Below, piece after piece: positions 1 through 6,600 of a DNA stretch of 12,614 nucleotides (positions are counted from its first letter, which is position 1; every line of letters starts with the position of its first letter). The translations under genes were made by a program, and so were the position numbers. The notes beneath the pieces were generated by a model. The model saw only the letters and a program-made list of their open reading frames with translations, was not told where the DNA came from and ran no database searches. Origin of the DNA: JAUWQU01 sp964605095. Its GTDB lineage: Bacteria > Planctomycetota > Phycisphaerae > SM23-33. Where the stretch lies: positions 1-12,614 of the forward strand of contig CAZSBS010000144.1 of NCBI GenBank assembly GCA_964605095.1. The letters run 5' to 3'.

Positions 1-438
1 GTCAAAGCCGGCGTAGGCCTTGTCGGCGTTGGGGTCCAGCGTCAGCCGCAAGCCGTTTGGCCCCAACGGGGCAGGCCCGGCGGGATGATTGGCATCTACC
101 ACCATCGAGGCTCCCAGGTACTTGTATGCCACGTACTTCGTCCTGCCGCCCGAACTGCCGTCGGCGATGTCCCCGACCCGCCCGAGCGACATGAACTGGT
201 TGGCATCCTCATAGTTGTAGTATACCTGCCGCCCGCCGGGAAGGGTAACTTTTTCCAGCCGGGCGTACGCGGCCGCGCTGTTGGCGTCCACGCCGTAGGC
301 CCACTGGTAGGCCACGTTGGGGTCCGTGCCCACGTCGGCGGCGCCGTTGGGGTCCTGGATGCTGCTCGTCACGTTGCCCCAGGCGTCGTGGGTGTACTTG
401 AGTTGATTGACCTCGTGGCCGGCGCCGCCCACGCAATC
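1..438 (-). pseudogene. RHS/YD-repeat protein fragment, 5'-truncated, continues past the left window edge
   Basis: Reading the minus strand from 438 down to 1 gives an open frame that ends exactly at the window edge. It contains a classical RHS/YD repeat, YTHDAWGNVTSSIQDPNG (residues 13-30 counted from a GTG at 432), then LPGGRQVYYNYED near residues 64-76. RHS proteins are large, usually secreted or surface-associated polymorphic proteins with many such repeats, normally well over 1000 residues. Here the frame is preceded directly by an in-frame TAA at 439-441. There is no signal peptide and no convincing ribosome binding site before the GTG, so the N-terminal bulk is missing. Coding similarity starts right at the break, next to a short repeat at 443-465. 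RHS family membership is fairly sure. Calling it a pseudogene is an inference, because the 3' part is not visible; a relocated orphan RHS tip is also possible. Confidence 0.72.
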
Positions 439-442
439 TTAA

Positions 443-465
443 TTTGGTATCTGCCCCTCATTTCC
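443..465 (+). repeat. Short repeat (copy S1) at the broken end of the RHS frame
   Basis: The core reads TTTGGTATCTGCCCCTCATT followed by TCC. It matches 14 of 23 positions with a second copy on the minus strand at 12199-12221, sharing TGGT, TG, CCCT and TTCC blocks. From memory it resembles short extragenic repeats common in Planctomycetota genomes, some linked to REP-associated tyrosine transposases. That family link is not shown by this window. Confidence 0.4.
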
Positions 466-488
466 TCAAGGCCTTATGTTTTGGGCGT

Positions 489-516
489 TTGACATCGCCA
501 ATAACGGGGGTATAAT
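489..516 (+). promoter_or_regulatory. Consensus sigma-70 promoter for the oxidoreductase
   Basis: A perfect TTGACA (489-494) is followed after 16 bp by a perfect TATAAT (511-516). Both hexamers match the housekeeping consensus at all six positions. The predicted transcription start is about 522-524, giving a leader of roughly 105 nt before the ATG at 628. A 16-bp spacer is one base short of the optimum. The promoter points at the only plus-strand gene in the window. Confidence 0.75.
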
Positions 517-525
517 GCGAACTGT

Positions 526-537
526 GAATCGCGATTC
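526..537. promoter_or_regulatory. 12-bp perfect palindrome at the predicted transcription start (possible operator)
   Basis: GAATCGCGATTC is a perfect dyad beginning about 10 bp after the -10 box, so it would cover roughly +3 to +15 of the transcript. This is a usual place for a repressor site. The strong promoter upstream would suit a repressed gene. No regulator gene is in the window, so the role is inferred. Confidence 0.35.
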
Positions 538-546
538 CAGGATGCG

Positions 547-587
547 AGCCACGATCCGGCTGAAAAAGCCAAAGCAAGGGCTGAAAA
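547..587 (+). repeat. Two tandem small stem-loop units in the 5' leader
   Basis: Two adjacent units have the form AGCC-loop-GGCT-GAAAA: 547-566 with a 7-nt loop and 567-587 with an 8-nt loop. Stems are only 4 bp, so each hairpin is weak alone. The repeated flanking bases make the pattern notable. The units end 40 nt before the start codon. They could be a protein-binding RNA element or chance. Confidence 0.3.
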
Positions 588-627
588 TGGCAGCGAGATC
601 TCCAATCAGTGAAAGAGAGAATAACTT

Positions 628-1956
628 ATGAGCCATGACGACAAGACGAAACTCACGCGGCGCAGGTTCCTGGCACGGGGTGCGATGGCGGCAAGTGCGA
701 TAGCTCTGCCGTTTTACGTTCCGGCCTCGTCGCTGGGGCGCGACGGCGCGGTGGCGCCCAGCGAGCGGATCGTGATGGGCGCCATTGGCCTGGGCGGCCG
801 CGGGTCGGGTGATCTCGGCTGGATGCTTGGCGAGTCCGATGTGCGGTTTGTTGCCGTCTGTGATGTGCGGCGGCCCAGCCGCGAGAGCGCCAAAAATGCC
901 GTGGACAGGAAGTATGGCAACAAGGATTGTACGGCTTACCGGGACATGCGTGAGTTGCTGGCCGGCCGGCCGGACATCGATGCCGTATTGATCGCCACCG
1001 GCGATCGCTGGCACGCGTTAGCCTCGGTCATGGCGATGCGGGCGGGCAAGGATGTCTACTGCGAGAAGCCGGCCTGTCTCACGATGGCCCAGGGGCAGAT
1101 GGTCGTGGAGACCGCCCGCCGGTACGGGCGGGTGTATCAGACCGGCGCCCAGCGGCTCAGCGAGGCGAATCACGTGTTTGCCATCGAAATGGCCCGGTCC
1201 GGCCAACTGGGCAAGATTCATACCGCTTACGCCGACATTCGTTGGCGCGATGGGATGCGTCACGACTGGTTGCCGGCGCAGCCGGAACCGCCCAAGGATG
1301 AAGTGGACTGGGATATATGGCTCGGCGCATGTCCCTGGCGGCCTTACAACGAAGGTTATGTGAATGGACAAGGGTGGTACCACTTCTATGACTTGGCAAC
1401 CGATGTGGCGATGTGGGGGGCGCACACGATTGTCCAGGCCCTGGCCGGACTCGATATGACGAACGTCTCCTCCATCGAGTTGGACTATGAGGGGCCGGGC
1501 GTGTCAATGGTGACGCGCTTGTCCAACGGGGTGAAGTTGGTTCTGATCCGAGCCGCGGGCTCCGTCTGGGATACGTGCAAGTTCTGGCATGGCTCTTGTG
1601 GTGAGCGGTTCGATGGTCCCGAAGGCTGGGTCGCCGCCGCCGATGGTTATTCGAGGCCTGATGTCTCGTCGCCGGAACTGTTATCCAAGTACAACCAGGT
1701 GATCGCCGAATACACGGCCCGGACACGGCGGCCGATGAACCACGTGCGAGATTTCTTCGACTGCGTCCGCTCGCGCCGATCCACAGTGGCGAGCCCTGAA
1801 GTCATGTATCGGGCCATGAGCATCTGCCTGGCGGCGGACATCTGCGAGCAATTGAAGCGAAACCTGAAGTTCGATATGCTCAAGTCTGAGTTCGTCGGCG
1901 ACGCCGAAGCCAACCGGCTGCGGTCCCGCGCGATGCGCCCACCGTGGCAGTTTTGA
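628..1956 (+). CDS. Tat-exported Gfo/Idh/MocA family oxidoreductase
   Basis: This 442-residue protein is a probable NAD(P)-dependent sugar or sugar-derivative dehydrogenase of the Gfo/Idh/MocA family; the substrate cannot be read from sequence. The N-terminus has a twin-arginine signal (TRRRFLARG, residues 10-18) and a hydrophobic Ala-rich stretch, so the protein is probably exported already folded with its cofactor. The Rossmann nucleotide-binding motif is GAIGLGGRGSG (51-61). The family's EKP motif is at 146-148, with K147 the expected catalytic lysine. The C-terminal half has DWDIWLGACPWRPYN (227-241) and WGAH (263-266), typical of Planctomycetota members, and HVRDFFDCVRSRR (372-384). The length is normal for the exported subgroup. 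The ATG at 628 follows a purine-rich GAAAGAGAGA (611-620). It is the only plus-strand gene, with its own strong promoter and a likely monocistronic transcript. Family assignment is very secure; the reaction is unknown. Confidence 0.93.
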   Translation: MSHDDKTKLTRRRFLARGAMAASAIALPFYVPASSLGRDGAVAPSERIVMGAIGLGGRGSGDLGWMLGESDVRFVAVCDVRRPSRESAKNAVDRKYGNKDCTAYRDMRELLAGRPDIDAVLIATGDRWHALASVMAMRAGKDVYCEKPACLTMAQGQMVVETARRYGRVYQTGAQRLSEANHVFAIEMARSGQLGKIHTAYADIRWRDGMRHDWLPAQPEPPKDEVDWDIWLGACPWRPYNEGYVNGQGWYHFYDLATDVAMWGAHTIVQALAGLDMTNVSSIELDYEGPGVSMVTRLSNGVKLVLIRAAGSVWDTCKFWHGSCGERFDGPEGWVAAADGYSRPDVSSPELLSKYNQVIAEYTARTRRPMNHVRDFFDCVRSRRSTVASPEVMYRAMSICLAADICEQLKRNLKFDMLKSEFVGDAEANRLRSRAMRPPWQF

Positions 1957-2111
1957 AGGAACCAACCCGCGTCAATGTCCAGCAGCGCCCACCGAGATTG
2001 ACAGTTCGCCCGCGCAGCGCTAAGTACATGCGGGGATGGTGTTTGAAGGTGTTTTCAGGTAACTATGAGGGTAACTGCGCGAGTTTGGGCGCTCCCTTGG
2101 ATACTCCAAAG

Positions 2112-2135
2112 GCCCCGGACAGTGCCATTCGGGGC
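2112..2135. terminator. Weak hairpin in the convergent intergenic gap
   Basis: GCCCCG (2112-2117) and CGGGGC (2130-2135) form a perfect 6-bp stem with a 12-nt loop, between the ends of two convergent genes (stops at 1956 and 2145). No T-tract follows on either strand, so it is not a textbook Rho-independent terminator. Nothing else in 1957-2144 looks functional. Confidence 0.25.
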
Positions 2136-2144
2136 AGTTACGAA

Positions 2145-3542
2145 TTATCGCCGCGCTTTTGCCTTTGCCTGGTCTTTCACGGCGGGCTGGGTCGCGGCCG
2201 GGATGGGTTCGCGGATTCGGTTTAGGAGCTTGACTCGGTCGGCGTGGTCGGGCTCGAGCTCCAAGACGAGCTTGTACTGTTCGACGGCCTGCTTGCGGAG
2301 GCTCGCCTGCCAGCAGGCCTCGCCGAGCGTCAGATGCAGGCTGGCGGCCATGGGGTTTGTGGCGACGGCCTGCTTGAGATACTCGATGTACCTGTTGTGG
2401 TCGCCCTTGGCCTGGTAGCGCCGCGCCACCGTCACATAGGCATCCGCCTGCGTGGACTTGTAGACGTCCGGCTCGGCCTCGATGGCCTTCTTGAGTCGCC
2501 CGAGGTAGTTGTCGAAATCGTCGAGGCCCAGCGCCGTCTGCGACCAGTAGAACCAGAACAGGCCGAGGTCGGCCTTGCCCAGTTTGCCCTCGGCCTGCAT
2601 GGCCTTGTAGAGGGCATCGGCCTTGGCGAATCGCCTGGCCGAGAGCCAGATGTTCGCCTCCAGGAAGCGGATTTGCGGCGTGTCGATGCCCATCTGCTGG
2701 GCCTTGGCGATCTGGAAGATAGCGCTCTTGGGAGGAGCGGCGTAGAAGGCGTCCTTTTGGCCCGGCGTGGCGTCCAGGAGCAGCAGGTCGTTCTTGATCT
2801 GCCCGGCCTGCCCGCCGAGCACAATGGCGGTGGTCACGGCGCCGAGGTAATTGCGGAGGTTGAAGTAGACGCTGGCGAGCTTGAAGTGGTAGACCGCCGA
2901 ATCGATGCCGAGTTGGCCGGCCTTCTCGTATGCCTCAGCCGAGCGAGCAAAGTGTTTCTGCGCGAGGTATATGTTGCCGAGCTGGTACCAGTCCTGCGGG
3001 CTCTCGGGGTTGAGTTTGACGGCCTCCCGGTAGTTCTCGCAGGCCTCATCCCACTGCTCCTTCTGGTAGTAGGCCTCGGCGAGCATGTGGTAGAGCGGGT
3101 AGTCGTGCTTGAACTTCAGCAGCGGCGCGAGGATGCCGATCACGCGGTCGGGCTCCTTGGCCGGCGAGAGCATCTCGGCAAGCTCCACGCCCGCCTCCAC
3201 GTGCTCGGGGTTGCCCTTGAGTATGGCCTCCAGGATGCCGGCGGCATCCTTATCCTGCCCGGCGTAGCGATATGCCTTGGCCAGCAGGAGTTGGTAGGAG
3301 GTCTTGCCCGGGTTGATCCGGGAAGCCTCCCGCAGCAGCGGGATCGCGTCGGTGTACTCGCCCTGGAAGAACTTTTTGCGGCCCTGCTCGAACTTTTCCT
3401 CGGCCGTCTGCGCCTGCTGGCTGGTCGGCGCCGCGACCGGCCTGGTCGTTGGCCGGCCGCCTGGGCCGGAGGCGCCCTGGCCCCAGGCCGCCGTCGCCAC
3501 GATCAAGCACCCCGCCGCTGCCCATGCTCCGTTGAATTTCAT
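2145..3542 (-). CDS. Exported TPR-repeat protein, 465 aa
   Basis: The protein starts with a signal-peptide-like segment (charged MKFNG, hydrophobic core to about residue 18, likely cleavage near AWG-QG at 20-22). A low-complexity PTTRPVAAPT linker (31-40) follows. The rest is helical tetratricopeptide repeats. Clear units lie near 46-80, 148-180, 183-213, 366-397 and 400-433, with the usual W/Y, G/A and P spacing. A divergent helical stretch (about 215-350) may hold degenerate repeats. The C-terminus is a basic Lys/Ala/Arg tail. TPR proteins bind other proteins, and no catalytic motif is visible, so the likely role is a periplasmic scaffold or adaptor. The start is supported by AGGAG at 3551-3555, 8 nt before the ATG. 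It lies 81 bp downstream of the 1804-aa TPR gene with no terminator between, so co-transcription is likely. The partner is unknown. Confidence 0.85.
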   Translation of the reverse strand: MKFNGAWAAAGCLIVATAAWGQGASGPGGRPTTRPVAAPTSQQAQTAEEKFEQGRKKFFQGEYTDAIPLLREASRINPGKTSYQLLLAKAYRYAGQDKDAAGILEAILKGNPEHVEAGVELAEMLSPAKEPDRVIGILAPLLKFKHDYPLYHMLAEAYYQKEQWDEACENYREAVKLNPESPQDWYQLGNIYLAQKHFARSAEAYEKAGQLGIDSAVYHFKLASVYFNLRNYLGAVTTAIVLGGQAGQIKNDLLLLDATPGQKDAFYAAPPKSAIFQIAKAQQMGIDTPQIRFLEANIWLSARRFAKADALYKAMQAEGKLGKADLGLFWFYWSQTALGLDDFDNYLGRLKKAIEAEPDVYKSTQADAYVTVARRYQAKGDHNRYIEYLKQAVATNPMAASLHLTLGEACWQASLRKQAVEQYKLVLELEPDHADRVKLLNRIREPIPAATQPAVKDQAKAKARR

Positions 3543-3623
3543 GATGTTTGCTCCTGATGGAGAAGGTCGCTTCGTAAACTCATCTGTTCTCTTGGCACGC
3601 TACGGCGAACTGCGCCCGGCACG

Positions 3624-6600
3624 TCATTTGCGATACGCTTTTATCCACTGGATCTGCTCCAGCGCCCTTGCGGCCGCGGGATGCGTGCTGAACTTGTCGC
3701 GGAAGGTCTGATAGGCCTCCATCGCCTCGACCCACCTGCCCTGCTGCTCGAGGGCCTCGGCGAGTGAGTACTGCGCGTTGGCCACCTGCGAGCTGGCGGG
3801 GTAGGTCCGGATGAAGTCGCGGTAGGCGTTGACCGCCAGGTCGTACTTGCCCTGGCGCTCGTGGAAGCGGGCCACCTTCAGCGCCGCGTTCTCCGCCACG
3901 CTCGTGCCGGGGAAAAGCTCGACGACCCGCTGGTATGCCGCCATCGCGGCGGCGGGGTCCTTCAGATGCACCTCGTAGATGATGGCCATGTGCTCCAGCG
4001 AAGCACCCGTCTTGGTGCCCAGCGGATAGTCGGCAGCCGCCTTGGCGTAGACCGCCACCGCCTGGCGGTAGGCCTCATTGATGCGGTCCTGACGGTTGGC
4101 CAGTTGCAGGGCGCTGGCCGTCTCGGCCTGCTGCTGGGCCTGCCGGACATTGCCGAGGATGTTCGGCGATGACATGCCGTTGAAGCGGGCGGCGTTGTAG
4201 GCCTCCTCGTTCTCCAGCAGGTCCTTGTTGTCGCCGGGCTTCTTCTGTAGTTCGGCCCGGCGCTGCTTGAGCCTGTCGCCGACGCCCCGCTCCTGACTCT
4301 GGTAGTTCTCATAGGCGGCCTGCTGGCCCTTCTGGAACATCTCGGCCTTGACGGTCTGGACGGATATGCCCGCCAGCCGCTCGGCCTGCTGCTCGTAGCT
4401 GAGGCCCACCAGGTGGAGGGCCTGGTCGGCCAGCGGGCTGTTGGGGTAGTTGGCCGGCACCTTCAGCAGTTCCTTGCGGGCGTCCTCCGTCTTGGCCAGG
4501 GCGAGCAGGACCTTGCCGATCTCCAGTTGTGCGGCGGCGGCCTGGTCGCTCTTGGGGAAGTCCTCGACCACTTTGCGGAACTCGGCGGCGGCCTTCAGCA
4601 GGTTCTGCATGTCTTCCATGACGATCCGCGCGATCTGGAACTGTGCGTCGTCCTTGTTGCGCGTGACGAGCTTGTCGGCCAGCAGGTTCTGGTAGCGGTC
4701 GAGGTTCTTGAGGATCTCGATCCGCTTGCGGGCCATCGCGGCGTAATCCACCGGCGGCACGGACTGCCGGGCCTGCGGCTGTGCCGCGGAAGGCTGCGCG
4801 GGCGCGGGGGCGTTCGGCGGCGCGGCACTGGCATATTTCTGGAGGTAGTCCTCGTAGGTCTTTCGGGCCGCCTTCCAGTCGCTCAGGTTGATCTGGCACT
4901 CGGCGATGGCGATCTGGACTGTGGCCATCACGCCCGAGGATGGGTACTCCGTCGATATCCGCCGGTAGACGCCGATCGCGTCGTCCCAGGCGCTGTTGGC
5001 CTGGTGGGTCTGGCCGATGGCCATCAGTGCCTGCGGCGCGCGGGCGTCCGCGGGGAAGCTGTCCACGAACACGCCCAGCACGTGCATGGCCTCGAGGTAC
5101 CGCTGCTGGCCCGCAAGCTGCTGGCCCATGTCGAAGATCCGCTTCCGCACGTCCTCGCGGTCGCCGGAGAGGCTCAGGAACTCCTGGTAGGTCTCGACGG
5201 CCCGCAGGGGCGAGCTGAGCCGGTCGGCATAGAGTTCGGCGATACGCAGGACAGCCTGCACCGCCAGAGGGTCGGTCGGGAAGCGGATCGGGATCTCCCC
5301 CAGGATATGCACGGCCTGCTCGTCCTGCCGCAGGCCCTCCAGGCGCGTGGAGATTTCCCACAGCCGCTGCGGAATCCCTGCCACACCGGGGTCCACCGGC
5401 GTCTGCCTGGAAATCGCCAGCAGTTCCTGCGCGGCCTGGGCCAGCAGGCCCGCCGAACGCACCGCGCTGACAGACGCCGCACGCTCGGCCTCCAACTGGT
5501 AGCTCTCGACGGCAAGCATGCGCCCGTTACGAACCCAGTCCTTGTGCTCGGCGAAATCCTTGAGCATGGCCGAGAGCTTGGCCCGCACCTGCTCGAACCG
5601 CTGGTGGCGCTGGTCGATCCAGGCCAGGTCGATGCGGTCGGTCGGCCCGACGTGCCCGGCCCAGGCGAGCCGGTCGCGGAGGAAGCGGAATGACAGGGCG
5701 AGCCTGTGCGGGTCGGTGGGCTGGTCGGCGAGGAACTTCTCGATCATCCCGGCCGCACGGTCAGGCCGCGACTGGCCCTCGAAGAACCCAAAGAGCCACA
5801 GCACCTCCTGGCGGGCGCGGAGGGGCAGGTTCTGCCCGACGAGCTTGGGGTTCTTGACGAGTTCGACAAGGATCGCGTATGCGGCGTCGGCGGAAGTGTC
5901 CTGACGGCTCATCTGGGCCTCGGAAAGCACGGCCCCGCCGGGCAGGACAATGTCCAGCCCCTTCTGTTGTGATTGCTTCTCCGCCTGCCCCTGGCTCACC
6001 TGTTCTCTCATCATGGCCAGGCGTCGCGTGCCGACCTGCTCGCTGGCGCGGATGGCGGCTAGCGCCAGGTCACTCGCGGGGCGGCTTCTTTCTGCCTCAT
6101 CCGAGCGATCGGCGTCCCGGTCCACCTTTGCCCGATCACCAGGGGGAGTAAGCACAGGAGCCGGCACAGGCCCGGTGACAGAGCCCGAGCCGCTGACCGG
6201 ACCTGCCGGCCGGGACAGCCCGGGCCTCGTGGTCGCCGCCAGTTCTGTGCCTTTGCCGGCCCGCCCATCGTAGTTCATCGCAAGGCCCTCTCCAGCCGCG
6301 CCGCTTTTGCGCCCGGTCGGCTGGCGGCTGGGCACGGCAGGCAGTTGGAGTAGCTCCAGGCCGTGGCCGCGATCCAGTTCGCCCAGATACGTGGCCGCCT
6401 CGAGTAACTTCAGGCTCAGGGGGTCCTTGAAGTCCGGCACGGCCGAGGCGAAGCGGGCCAGCACCGTCCGCGCCACGCCCCAGGCGCCCTCCTGACCGTA
6501 CGTGCGGGCTACTGCGAAGAGATCGCCCACGACGGCCGGCTCGTAGTCGCCTTCGGGGGCGTCCTTGAGGAACCCAGCCAGCGCGTCGATAGCGGCGGCA

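Noticed and set aside
85..492. Plus-strand open frame across the RHS fragment
   Set aside because: The minus strand encodes clear RHS repeats here, so the plus frame is a shadow.
2244..3557. Plus-strand open frame (437 codons) opposite the 465-residue TPR gene
   Set aside because: It is an antisense shadow; the translation is Val/Leu/Gly-rich low-complexity sequence and no ribosome site supports it.
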